Of a DNA stretch of 64,000 nucleotides, positions 48,193-58,833 are shown one piece after another. Positions within the stretch are counted from its first letter, which is position 1, and every line of letters begins with the position of its first letter. Both the position numbers and the translations under genes were made by a program. The notes below the pieces were generated by a model that searched no databases, was not told the origin of the DNA, and was given only the letters and a program-made list of their open reading frames with translations. Source of the DNA: Paraphaeosphaeria minitans (Eukaryota > Ascomycota > Dothideomycetes > Pleosporales > Didymosphaeriaceae); assembly GCA_015832175.1 (NCBI GenBank), contig WJXW01000007.1:1054001-1118000 (forward strand), written 5' to 3'.

Positions 48193-50235
48193 CTAATCAT
48201 TGCCCAAGCCGTATGGATCACCAGCTCCACTCGCACGACCCATACCCATGATTCCCTCCACGACCTCGTTCTGTGAGAAAGGCATGCTAAAATCAGCTAC
48301 ACTCTGCGCTTGCGCCTTGCCCCAGTACTCTTCACCCTTGTATAACTCACATAAGAAAGTTCCAAAACGGGCAGCGCCTTTCTCCTTCAGATCTTTGAGA
48401 CAAGCGTAATGGTACCAACGAATGAAGCACTTGGGGCTCTTACACTCCACGATCCGGATAATGTCAGTCTTGGCAGGCTGCTTGCAGTAACAGATCAGCT
48501 GACTGGAGTAAGGGTAGAGGTGCTTGGGAATGACATCGAATCCTGGGGCAGGCCTGGCTGGTACTGGGGATGTTGACTCCTTCAGACATGGCCATGTGTA
48601 ACATCCGTGGCTGAAAGCGTTGTGAGCCGTGCGAGGAGCAGGGGCCAGGACATATGATGAGACCATATCGAATACGGGCGTCTCGGCAATGGGGCCGATG
48701 GTCTCGTTATCAGGCCCGGTAGTCTCGACGTTGTTATCGGTGCCAATTATCTCGACCTCTGAATCGGCGGTCCCAAGGTCTGGTAGTGGCACCAAAGAAC
48801 AACCGCCTTGAACGTTTAAATTGGGATCAAGCTCGACCCCGAAACAACGCTCGGTGTCGACGGGTAGTTGCTCGGTTTCGTTCGAGTGGTTTGATGATGC
48901 GGAGGGTACGTTGGTAACAGTCCGCCTCATTTGATCTGTAGGCTGACCCTCATGCGAACGAAGAGGGAGTCGGAGTGCTTGAGTCGAGTGTTCGCGTTCT
49001 TGTGTAGGTCTCGGGTCGCGCCAAATTTCCATCTTCCTGAAACGAGGTTTGGCTATGGAATCGAAGGCCCCGTCCAAATCGGGGATTGGTTGCTTGCAAA
49101 GTTAGCATGGTTAAGTTCAACATTAAGGTCACTCACAGGATCGTTCTTAGCCGCCTGTTTTGACGGGGTGACAGTGCCATCCGAAGTGCATGAGCCTGAG
49201 TCACCTGAGTCTGAGTCGCTTGACCAAGGATCTTCAGTACTCTTCTTGCCGTCCTTATCTTCACTCCTTCCGTCGTCCTTGTTGTTGCCAGGCATGGGCC
49301 AAGGATTAGGCACATCAGCATAGATGATGTCTGGGTCTTCCTTAACCATCCACCATACTAAATTGCGCTCGTCGGCCATAAATGACAGACATTCGAGGCA
49401 GAACCTCAAAGGGTTGCGTGGAATGAACTTGCTGTTGGTCAGCGCGAACTTGTGCAGCAGCGATTTGTTTCGGCGGAACAAGGTGAACCAGAGGGACGTA
49501 ACGTCCACAACGGGGTCAAGCGTCATCCAATCTACGAGTGGCTCTAGTGTGACCTCGTGTTCTGAATAGGGCTTCTTGAGCTTCTCGTGGATGTGCTGAC
49601 AGAGTGCTGAGTGGCAAGGCTGAATTGACCGGGGGTGAAGGATAACGACAAAGTTCACTGCATGCGTCAGTGAGCGACTTTATACAATTAGAGGTAGACG
49701 TACTCTTGGAGAAGATTTTCGCGATGTAATACACAGATTGCACTACGATGATGGTTTCGATGGTAAGTTCGCTGTCATTCCCGTTGGCCGTCAAATTCAC
49801 CATCAACGGGAGCTCTCGCCAGACTTTGCCTTGCAATTTTGCAAGATGTTGAGATGACACCTCGTCCATGGAAACGACGGTACCAAATTCATCCTGTACG
49901 AGCTCACGAGGTAGCAGAGACTTCAGGTGGCTGCGCATGACCTGTCTGGCGGTCTGGCCCTCTACGGGAAGTATGCAATAGCCCACATTTTGTGCAATAT
50001 TGACGTGGTAGGCCCTATCATCGGTAGTGTCAACGTGAGAAGCGTTGTTTTGGTCAAGCCGAAGCTCTGCCTCGGAGTCGCTAACACAGTCGTCGACTAT
50101 ACAATCGTCGCCCAAGCTGTTGTTTCTAGGGTTGTGCATAGGTGCCCACGTCGTGCTGGGGTTGTGCGCATCGCCCGTTGAAAGATCGCCAGATAGCGGC
50201 GGCGACTCTGCTGGTAGTGGGTTCTCTGGATCCAT
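48193..50235 (-). CDS. Hypothetical protein with a C-terminal PHD-finger-like zinc domain
   Basis: Three exons on the minus strand (50,235-49,704, 49,657-49,137 and 49,092-48,193) encode 650 residues; introns of 46 and 44 bp have GTACGT and GTGAGT donors. The N-terminal ~350 residues form a globular-looking region (MRSHLKSLLPRELV, LVDWMTLDPVVDVTSLWF, FCLECLSFMADERNLVWWMV) that I do not recognise, followed by an acidic Ser/Asp linker. Near residues 550-600, CYCKQP, ECKSPKCFIRWYHYACLKDL and FLCELY give C-x-C-x13-C-x4-C-x5-H-x2-C-x16-C, the order of an ING-type PHD finger. The last expected cysteine is Tyr here (CELY), so the second zinc site may be altered. A chromatin-reader role is inferred from the finger alone. 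Confidence 0.72.
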
Positions 50236-50688
50236 ATCTCCCTTCTTCGCGGCAAGTCAGTGTGAATTCTCCCAAGTTGAAAACGTATGGCGGTGTGGTG
50301 GGAGTGCAAGAGTGACAGCAAAACAAAAGATAAACAAGGCCAAAGCGGCAATCAGTCGCAGGTGCGGTGAAGAAGGAACTGTAAACTTGCCAAGACATAA
50401 GAGTTCTCGGGGCAAAGGCCTCAGTGAAAGCGAATGGCAAATAAGGTCGTGACGCCACTTCACCTGCGCTTTCACGTCAGGCGCCAACGAGCAATACTAC
50501 CAGGCGGTATTTTTGATGATGACTGTAACGTTCTGCTCTGCAATTGAATGCCGATATCCAAAGTCAGAGGTCTTGCTGGAAGTATAGGGCCCTGCAGCGA
50601 GTTAACGTCTCAGCTCGAATCTTTGCAGAAAGCACGTAGTAAACAGAAGCAAAGCGCGCTCTCGAATTTGGCACACTATTTCGTAAAT
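50236..50688. other. Intergenic region
   Basis: This is the upstream region of the PHD-like gene and the downstream end of the dehydrogenase pseudogene. No further feature was seen. Confidence 0.5.
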
Positions 50689-51772
50689 TTACCAAAGGCA
50701 ATGTCCGCCATCGATGCGAAGGTCCTGAGACATGATATTAGCCGTGAGAGATATCCCCAGGCTTGTTCTGTGACGTGCAACACATACCATACCAGTCACA
50801 CAACTTGACCCATCTGCTAGCAGGAACAGTACTGCCTCTCTATATTCTTCTACCTGATTGATCCTGCTCAGCATGTTTTGCTTAACCCAACCATCGACCA
50901 ATCCCGTCTCTGGAGCTTCTTTAGTTAAAACGGTCTCAATATGGCCTGGACTGATCGTGTTGGCTTTGATCGGCGAATATTTTTCTCTCCTTGGCTGCCC
51001 AGCAGGATTGTATGCAAAATTGTCCTGGGGGATGACTGTAATCAGCGGCCAGTGAGCGGCCTAACTGGTGCACAGCCGATTTCGAAGCACTGTATGCTGC
51101 GGTATTGATGCCCTGTGTTCAGTTTAGCAACCAAGGAACGGAAACGACATAAGTAGTACTTTATTACTATTCCAACCGCTCATGCCAGCGATCGAGACAT
51201 AGCTCCCGGCCACATTCGCACGGTGAAGTTCCTTCCGTACAGCTTGCACTGTAAGAAAAGTTCCGGCGATGTTCACATCAAGAATCTTGCGGGAAGCGTC
51301 AATCGGGTACGATGCCGCATGGCATACATCCGTGGTACCTGTACAGGCCAACAAGCCCCTCAGTGGATGTCGGATTTGGGGGCGGATGATGTCGAAGGCT
51401 GGAGGGAAAGCATCCGCTTGAGTTACGTCAAGCTGGTGATACCAGGCTCTCGTGCCATTTGCGGAAGCAGGAGCCTCGATAGTGCCTACTTCTAGATAAG
51501 AGAAACCACCATGAGAAGAACAAACTGTGCTACTCCAGAGTTCGCCTGCTGGGTGGTGTCTCAGATCGAGGAACACAACGTCGCCACCGCTCTCCAAAAT
51601 CGCTATCTATGCCAATTGTCGAACCCACGGCTCCGGGCCCACCAGATACTGCAACATATTGTGAATAATCTTCCAGCGTCACGGTACCGGACTGTCACTT
51701 ACTCACGATGGTCCTTCCATCTAATCGGAACAGGTCTCTAGCGGGGACATAAATGGGCGCTGGCTGTATCAT
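50689..51772 (-). pseudogene. Short-chain dehydrogenase/reductase, frameshifted
   Basis: A classical NAD(P)-dependent SDR read from the minus strand. It starts MIQPAPIYVPARDLFRLDGR at 51,772, followed by the cofactor loop ISGGPGAVGSTIG after an intron (GTAAGT donor at 51,702; exon 2 from 51,648). Then come ESGGDVVFLDL, LDVNIAGTFLTVQAV, the SIAGMSGWNSNK stretch, an intron (donor after AAA, GTACTA), and YSASK, the catalytic Tyr-x3-Lys. The end is NTISPGHIETVLTKEAPE, FLLADGSSCVTG and RIDGGH. Two breaks disrupt it: an ATAGATAG duplication just after the glycine loop shifts the frame by four bases, and another shift lies between YSASK/GRSLAAD and PIKANTISPGH. Structure and motifs are otherwise well kept, so inactivation looks recent. 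It lies next to two secreted oxidase/glycosidase genes, but no pathway link is visible. Confidence 0.8.
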
Positions 51773-52197
51773 TGCGGTGAAGCTGAAGAATGAGGTTGGC
51801 TTGCGTTATCAGGTCGGACGTAGACGCGTGTATTGAGATAATAGGGGGCGGCTTCAAATTCGACGAGAAATGGGGCGGGGTGGAGCGACGTCATTAATCC
51901 AAACGGCTGCAACTGAGAGACGGATGCGACTTCCCATAACAGCATCGCAGTATCAGTATTGACTCCACTTGCTTGCTGCTATGTATGATTTGTGACCGCT
52001 CCGCATAGTCTCGCACACGCATCGAAAGCAGGATGGTGACAGCACTGGAGAGTCAGACAATGACCAAATCACGCAATGCAATCTTTAACTTGAACCGTTC
52101 GATTCAATCTGGAGTGTATGATACATCCTCAAGTCTAAAACAAGCACAAAGAAACCCAATGGAGCGTGCTACATAGATACGCCAGTATGCTACACTT
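51773..52197. other. Intergenic region
   Basis: This lies between the dehydrogenase start and the AA7 gene stop. Nothing recognised. Confidence 0.5.
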
Positions 52198-53730
52198 TCA
52201 TACCTTGGGCTCAACAGACTGGGGGTAGTAGAAGAGCTCCTTGGGGTCGTACTTCGCCTTGAGGCTCTGCAGCCTCGGGAGGTGGTCGCCGTAGTACTGG
52301 CGCTCAGCCTCTGCACGCGGAAGCCTGGAATCGGCGTAGTTGATGTACGCGCCCCACTCGAACCTTGGGATGGTGTCGGTGACAGCATCAACCCAGCCGT
52401 CGAGGAAGCCGAATGAGCTGGCAGGGTAGGTCTGGTTGTTTTCATAGCGGTCGTAGAACTGTATGATGTAAAGCTTGTCACGGTGAGGGTAGGAAGTGGC
52501 GTCCTTGCCAACTTTGGTGATCTGCGAGTTCTTGCCACCGTGCATGTCGAGCTGGAAGAACCAGAAGCGGTCGACGACCTTGTTGGCGACATTGAAGTAG
52601 TAGTCGACGAAAGCCTGGGCGGAGGTTCCGTTGAGGCCCTTGAGGGTCAAGCTCTTGGAATAGAAGTTCTCCTGGGGACTGGGGTGGATCCAGTCAACCT
52701 CGTCGTAGTTGGAGTAGGCGACGACGGCTTGGATCCAGTTGAGGGACTGAGGGACAGATATGTTGTAGCCCTTAGGGAGCGTGTCCAAAAGAGGCTGGAA
52801 GTCTTTCTTCCACTGAGCGGGAGTACCGTAGTAAAGACCTTCGATACCAGGCTGACCCTTGCTGTAGTCGCCAATACGGAAGTTGACTTCGCGGGGCATG
52901 ATGTTCTTGGCATAGTTCTCAACAGCCTCAAGACCGGCAACAGCAGTGTCCTTGGTCCATCCAAGAGAGACACCGAACTTGGTGAGTACCTTGGGTGCTG
53001 CGAAAGTGCTCAGTTTCCAGGAGGCAATAATACCGAAGTTCGAACCGGCGCCCTTGATACCCCAGAAAAGGTCGGCATTCACAGTGGCGGAAGCCTCCTT
53101 CACAGTTCCGTCAGCCAGGACAACGGTGACGCTCTGGACGAAGTCCAACGCAAGACCGTGCATGTGGGAGCTGAAACCGAAGCCTCCGTGGAGGAAGTGG
53201 CCGGAAACACCGACACTAAATGCTGTTAGAAATTGGAATGTATGATAATTGATAGCCGCAACTTGCCCAGGGCAGGTACCATGAGCAATGGCACGTCCGT
53301 ACTGCTCGTACAGAACAGTGGCGACGTGGCCCAACCTAGCACCAGGCTGCACAGTCGCAATGTTCTTCTTTGCGTCGTAAGTGACGTTGTACATCTGGTC
53401 GAGCTCGACAACCAAGTGCCCATTCTCGCCACCGAAACCGAAAGACGCGTAGCTGTGACCACCGGACTTGGCCGAGACCTTGATGCCGAGCTTCTTTCCG
53501 CACTTCACAGAGTCCTGAATGTGCTTGGTGGTAGCAGGGACCGAGATGGCGGTGGGGAGGTAGGGCAGACGGATGTTGAACGGTGCAGCATCCTCATTCC
53601 AGCCCTCGGAGTCTTTGACATCGATCGGGACACCAGCATCTGTAAGACACTTGTCGATGGCGGCCTTGGCGACGAGGGCATCGGCCGTGGAGGCAACCAA
53701 GCCAGCAAGAAGAGCAGAGGTGACACGCAT
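52198..53730 (-). CDS. Secreted FAD-linked oxidoreductase, berberine-bridge-enzyme-like (AA7, glucooligosaccharide-oxidase type)
   Basis: Two exons (53,730-53,267 and 53,215-52,198) give 493 residues with a signal peptide (MRVTSALLAGLVASTADAL). The FAD_binding_4 domain holds AKSGGHSYASFG with the FAD-linking His near residue 92. The segment GTCPGVGVSGHFLHGGFGF, with Cys near 153 as the second flavin link, is produced only when a GC-AG intron (53,216-53,266, GCAAGT donor) is removed. ADLFWGIKGAGSNFGI follows, and the C-terminal BBE segment ends YDPKELFYYPQSVEP. The pattern is closest to glucooligosaccharide oxidases as I remember them: oxidation of sugars to lactones with H2O2 release outside the cell. 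The start at 53,730 rather than 53,811 is chosen because a TATA box lies between them and the signal peptide begins here. The gene lies beside a secreted alpha-galactosidase. Confidence 0.92.
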   Translation of the reverse strand: MRVTSALLAGLVASTADALVAKAAIDKCLTDAGVPIDVKDSEGWNEDAAPFNIRLPYLPTAISVPATTKHIQDSVKCGKKLGIKVSAKSGGHSYASFGFGGENGHLVVELDQMYNVTYDAKKNIATVQPGARLGHVATVLYEQYGRAIAHGTCPGQVAAINYHTFQFLTAFSVGVSGHFLHGGFGFSSHMHGLALDFVQSVTVVLADGTVKEASATVNADLFWGIKGAGSNFGIIASWKLSTFAAPKVLTKFGVSLGWTKDTAVAGLEAVENYAKNIMPREVNFRIGDYSKGQPGIEGLYYGTPAQWKKDFQPLLDTLPKGYNISVPQSLNWIQAVVAYSNYDEVDWIHPSPQENFYSKSLTLKGLNGTSAQAFVDYYFNVANKVVDRFWFFQLDMHGGKNSQITKVGKDATSYPHRDKLYIIQFYDRYENNQTYPASSFGFLDGWVDAVTDTIPRFEWGAYINYADSRLPRAEAERQYYGDHLPRLQSLKAKYDPKELFYYPQSVEPKV

Positions 53731-53795
53731 GCTGGGCAACGAAGTAGAGACTGTAGCCTGCGGACGAACAAGAGAAGTGTGAGGGCCAAGGGTGA

Positions 53796-53803
53796 CTTTA
53801 TAT
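53796..53803 (-). promoter_or_regulatory. TATA box of the AA7 oxidase gene
   Basis: The minus-strand sequence ATATAAAG lies 66-73 bp upstream of the ATG at 53,730. It argues against the in-frame upstream start at 53,811. Confidence 0.5.
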
Positions 53804-55924
53804 TCTCTCACTGACTTACGAGTCTTGAAGGATTCGTATCGTCACCGGCCTAAGCGACTAAGCAGCACTTCTGGAAGGAATGAGTATCGCCTCGCACGGC
53901 TAGTACCGTAACTGGTCTGTAATCGGGACCATCAGGTGCGACATGGGAAGACAAGCCACACTTTCTGCCAAGGGTTAGCAATATATCAGCCAGTAAGCAG
54001 AACAGTTGTCCTGCCTGCAGCAAGGTGAGCAGTGACATTATTTCCCTCGAAAGAATGCATTTTTTGTGTTCGTGGATGGTCCCAAACGATCAGTTTCCAG
54101 AAGCAGGTGCTGTATCCTGCGGAGTGGTTGCTGGACCTCGCTACCGACCTGTATACCATCTAAAATAACTCCACGTGCGTTATATTGTAAGATCTCGCGT
54201 GCAGAACGCGTCGCATAGTCGTGGAAGTCTCGCCGGCCCGCTATTCCTGGTGCCTGGATGACAAGCCGGTTAAACGCATAATGTCCCTGGACGCCACCAG
54301 CAGGCCAGATTCCCCTATCTAGTCATCCTATCTTTTTGCAGCTCGAAATGACGCTCATTGTGCGGCGTAGTCCATTAAGGTCAAAATATAAGTACAGTAC
54401 GCATATCATGTTTTGTGGCTCTTCAAAACCACGGTATCAAGTGCTGCTCGGAGTTACCCGCACGAAACGTTTTGTGGAGGTCGTTCCTTCATGTGAGGTG
54501 TCGGCCTTGGCCTCAATGGCGCATTGGGGTAAGCAGCCACATTGCAGTCTAACTCGACATCAATTCTGGGGGATTTCACCTAACCGCCCGGACAAAGTAC
54601 ACGTCTAGATCCTACGAAGAAGCGGGCCGGTATGACGGGCCTCGTGATGTTACGGCAATCTTTACGAGGATTTCGCAATTTCCCGTCGAGATCGGTCGTT
54701 CCAGGTCGTGATGATGGCTGAGTCGACTTGGTGGTCAGCTGCTGGCGTAATACAGATGCATTCATTCGCAGGGTCGGAGGCGATACCGGGTGTGCGGAAG
54801 CGGTCGCCTGCAGTCAAATCTCGATACCAACGAGACCTCTCACGTGGACCCCAACGTGGTTGCCAAGGGCCGAGTAAGCCGTCAGCGAATTCAAGCTTAT
54901 AAGATTGTGGTAATCGTGTAGTATCGTATACAGGTTCCTCGGAACGGTAAAAGCGTACCGACGTACACACGCGCCCGACATTTCGCCACTTCAGGACGAC
55001 AGGCTGATTCTTTCGCACGTAGCAGTATTTGATACTCGTTCCACTAGGTAGACTTTCCTAATCGACAAGCTTCTATCGTCGCCCACGACATCCTTTTGCT
55101 GGATCCTTCCAGGTGCCAGTTTCTCTAGGTTTCTCCGTCCACAAGAGCACGTTTCCATCGTGTTCGAGATCCTCGGAGTAGGGGCCACATGCTACTCTGC
55201 ATATCGAAGCTTGCAGTGACGTAGATACTCTTCTCCATTGCTCCAGCGATGCATGAGCCTTCTTTCAATTTCTTTAATGCACTCAGGTACTGTTTGGATT
55301 GCGCATCTGATACTCTTTTTGGGTTGTCAGCACGCCTACCACAGACACCACCACGGCCGCAAAGCGCTTTCCAGTAGAGTAACGCTGATAGATCCATGAG
55401 AAGATAGTCGCCTCGAATTCTTGCGTTCTTTAGCAGTTTCCAGATCTGTCTGAGTCTCCAACTTGTGCTGCTAGTAATCATCCGCAGTGAAACCATCTTT
55501 GACCTGAAGAAATAACATATGACGCTCTCTTATGAGCTCTGGAACTTCGAGATGTCGAAAGAGATGACGGACTCGAAATCAGCGCAGCCGAGAGCACTAC
55601 CCAGGTCATTAGGACGCCCTGATACTGAGGCGTGTTTCTGGCATGATTCCGGCGCAACGATCGTAGTTGGAGATGTAGCCGAATCTTCTTCATGAGCGAC
55701 TCTGAACTTCTCAAGAAGCCACAGGTCTGATGACCCTACCTTCGCCTGCACTGGGGGCGACTCCGAGGTGGCCTGTTGGGCTATTCTCAAGTCCTTCGGA
55801 ATCGATCAAGACATCCATCGAACACTTGGAGAATCGAGGAAAGGCCCTGACCAACTAACAGCAATAAATTAGCTTCGCTATAGTGTTCCACTTACGGAGG
55901 TCCTTCTGATGACCAGCTCGCTCT
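53804..55924. other. Intergenic region with a possible decayed minus-strand gene
   Basis: Between 55,790 and 54,662 the minus strand has successive open stretches. 55,790-55,530 and 55,496-55,125 are in one frame separated by a single TAA; 55,018-54,662 is in another frame. Readings such as GSCIAGAMEKSIYVTASFDM and VVLKWRNVGRVCTSVRFYRS look protein-like, but I recognise no family and no convincing splice pattern. The rest shows nothing. Confidence 0.35.
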
Positions 55925-57355
55925 TTAGACTTCGCTAACGTAAGTGCTCGTTTCGCATTTCTCTGCAACCAAATACGCCGCGGTATCATGTCCCTCAATC
56001 TCAGCATGCAACCCGTCAACGCACCCCAAATCCTCACTCGTCCAAATATCAGTCACGTGATACTTGACTCCAGCCTCCAACTGCGGCACCTCTTCAAAGC
56101 TCGCCGTCTTCGTCCTCGTATCCTCAAAAGGATTGAACAACAGCACCAGCGTCCCATTACCCGACACCCCGCTCCAGTATTCTGCCGGAAAGCTCGCATT
56201 GAACGTCCAATCCGGATTGGTGCCCCATTTGTACGGTGTCGCTGGTTTGCCGTACACTTCGTCCTGGTTGAACGCTAGTAGGTATTTGTTCTTCAAGACG
56301 TCGACGTTGTCTTGGTCCAGCGTCGCCAGATCCGTGCCGATGAGAAGGGGACTCTTCATGGCGGCCCACAGCGCAAAGTGCGTCCGAGCTTCTTGGATAG
56401 TGAGCCCATTGCCAACTTCCAACATGTCGGGGTCCGAGTGCCCCCAGAAATCGACGTAGTTGAGGTAGAACGAGTTCTGGTTGAGGTACGCGAGGACAGA
56501 ATCCCATGTAGCATCAATGTCGCCCGACATGCGCCACGATGAACCCGTTGTGTTGCCCCATGTCTGCACGCCGGCGTCACCCCACTCGCAGAGGGAGTAG
56601 AGGATGGTTCGATTTTGAGCGAGGAGCGCGTCCCTCATTATACGGAAGCGCTCAGCTGTATTGGAAGTGGAGAAATCATAGCCTGAAGGACAGAGACCGT
56701 CGGTGTTCGTGCAGGTCCCGTTGACGAGGTCATCGCGATGCATGGAATCGGGGACGCAGTCTTTGCAGCTGTCGGTCCAGTTGGAGGGGACTTCGCAGTT
56801 GTCGTACTTTAGATAGTCGACTCCCCACTCCGCCCAGGTTGCTGCATCAATGCTCTCGTAGCCGATGGAAGCTGGGTAGCCCGCACAGGTTCGAGTCCCC
56901 GCACTGCTATAGATACCGATCTTCAAGCCGAGGTCGTGAACTTTGTCTGCGGTGGCTTTGATACCGTCCGGAAACCGCGTCAGATTAGGTAGCAAGCGAC
57001 TCGTGGATTCGTCCCGCTTGTCCTTATCAGACCAGCAGTCGTCGATGTTCACATATTGATAACCGGCGTTCTTGGGATTTGCAATGAGTCCTGCCGCTCG
57101 GGTCCATTGACAGGGAATCTAGTCTTACCTTCAATCCCAGCTCAACGAGTTTATTTGCAGCAGAAAGGAATTGATCTTGGGTGATGTCGCAGTGGTATGC
57201 GTTCCACGAGTTCCACTGGTGTTTGTAAGTGGTGGATCATAGCACGGTCGAAAGGAACGTACACCTAGGGCTGGGAGCTTGCCCACATTGTCCTTTAGGA
57301 CAAGGGCTGCACCGCTGGTGATGAGAGTAAGAGGTGTGAGGAGTTTGAGAAGCAT
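55925..57355 (-). CDS. Secreted GH27 alpha-galactosidase
   Basis: Hydrolyses terminal alpha-1,6-galactose from melibiose, raffinose-type sugars or galactomannan outside the cell. Three exons (57,355-57,263, 57,215-57,129 and 57,070-55,925) encode 441 residues. After a signal peptide ([18 protein letters not shown]) come LPALG joined by splicing to [11 protein letters not shown], then [29 protein letters not shown], and YLKYDNC with the nucleophile Asp near residue 150. WRMSGDI follows with the acid/base Asp near 244, then [16 protein letters not shown] and [13 protein letters not shown]-terminal beta domain ends at [16 protein letters not shown]. Exon 1 ends at a GTACGT donor in frame, and the introns are 47 and 58 bp. 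A TATA-like element lies near 57,437-57,442, about 82 bp upstream. The frame is intact. Confidence 0.95.
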
Positions 57356-57991
57356 GCTGAAAGACGGTCGATGTTGAGCATATATGTCTGAAAAGCGGAT
57401 TGAAGGTTCTGGCTCGCACATGGGTGAGCTGCTTGTTATATGCTGTCGACCCCAAAACATAGCACTTATTACCAGCCCGAGAGAGGGGCGTTACGGCCGC
57501 TAGGAACCCGTTACATTGACAGACAATCTTTACTTGATTGACATGCGGGGTAGCGTCCGTACGGTGGGAGTAACTGCATGTGATGCAGACTTTCCACGAG
57601 TAGAGCGAACTTCGGAGCGACTCTGAGGTCGCGTGCGTAGACCACGATACCTCTGGAGGTGGCATATGTAGGTTGGGGTAGCAGGGGTGCGTGTGTAGAT
57701 GGCGATGGAGCTGTGGCACAGTCGACCATGGACGTACTCGTATGCAGGAACTGACGAGCGGGTGAATGTGCACACGTCGGGTGAAATAGGACTGGCAATG
57801 GTATCCACCCTGTGTCTGCCGAACAAGATGACGAGCGAGTGAATGTACACACGTGGGGTGAATTAGACTTGCGGCCGTATGCAGCTTAGCCCGCCGCGTG
57901 CCTAGGCGCGTCGCGACTTCGGGTCAGGTCCCCGGCCAAAAGAAGCGTAAACCCGAGTCCACAGACTCCACAGTGCACCCGCCCTTGATTA
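57356..57991. other. Intergenic region between two divergent genes
   Basis: A shared upstream region for the alpha-galactosidase (minus) and the sterol isomerase (plus). It contains a loosely repeated segment: GAATGTGCACACGTCGGGTG (from 57,763) resembles GAATGTACACACGTGGGGTG (from 57,841), each preceded by a GACGAGCG-type motif. No gene is supported. Confidence 0.5.
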
Positions 57992-58833
57992 ATGTCGTCC
58001 TTCACCAGTCTCCAGGACTACTTTGCTCGTCCACCACCACCAGCCATGGAGGCCCTCCGAGAAAAGCTCCCCGTGTCGCCAAAGCATCCCTATTTCCCCC
58101 CCGAGTCTCCCATTGTGGGCTACCTTGCCAATGAGTACAACACGGTCGAGCTCGTCTCGCTGTTCGCGGCCGGGTGCGCTGTCGTCTTCAGCTTGGCCTT
58201 CGTGACGGTGAAAAAGTTGCGCCCGACCGTGCCCGTCTCAGACCTTACCACCATCATGTGGTTCGTTCTCTGCGGCTTCATCCATCTGTTCTTCGAGGGC
58301 TACTACGCCTACAACTTCCGGACGATAGGGGGGCACCAGGATCTGTTTGGCCAGCTATGGAAGGAATACGCCCTCTCCGACTCGCGGTACCTCACCGCCG
58401 ACAGCTCCTTCGTGCTCTGCATGGAGAGCATCACTGCCGTAATTGCTGCCCACCCACCCTGTGTAGACAATTGCTGACCCTGTAGGCTTTCTGGGGCCCG
58501 CTCTCTTTCCTCACGGCCGGGCTCATCGCCGTCGACCACCCGCTCCGCCACCCGGTCACCATCGTCGTCTCGCTCGGCCAATTCTATGGAGACGTCTTGT
58601 ACTACGCAACGAGCTTGTTCGACGAGGGCATGCTGGGCCTCACATACTCGAGGCCAGAGGCTGCGTACTACTGGGGCTACTTTGTGCTCATGAACGCCTT
58701 CTGGCTTGTCATCCCCGCCATCCTCTTGTGGCAGAGCGTGCGTGCCTCGTCGAGGGCATTCGTAGCGCTCGGGAAGGCCGAGAAGCTGCTCAGCGGTGGT
58801 CGGCAGAACGGCAGCGCGAAAAAGGCACAGTAG
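57992..58833 (+). CDS. EBP-type 3-beta-hydroxysteroid delta8-delta7 isomerase
   Basis: Emopamil-binding-protein family (EXPERA fold), an ER membrane sterol isomerase in animals and plants. Two exons (57,992-58,438 and 58,486-58,833; intron 47 bp with CTGAC branch) give 264 residues with four or five hydrophobic segments. Conserved residues known from EBP are present: His98 and Glu102 (GFIHLFFEGYY), Asp130 (LSDSRYL), Glu145 and Thr148 (CMESITA), Asn219 and Trp222 (LMNAFWLVIP), with the HxxxE, ExxT and NxxW spacings. WGPLSFLTAGLI follows the splice. Most ascomycetes use the unrelated Erg2 for this step, so the protein may act on another sterol or be redundant. ATG at 58,049 is an alternative start. 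The short C-terminal tail GGRQNGSAKKAQ could be an ER-retention-like basic end. Confidence 0.9.

Noticed and set aside
50689..51772. SDR as a functional gene with additional introns bridging the frameshifts
   Set aside because: No GT-AG pair of usable size removes the ATAG duplication or the second shift while keeping the conserved residues.
53731..53811. Upstream in-frame start for the AA7 oxidase
   Set aside because: The extra 27 residues precede a clear signal peptide and a TATA box lies inside that stretch.
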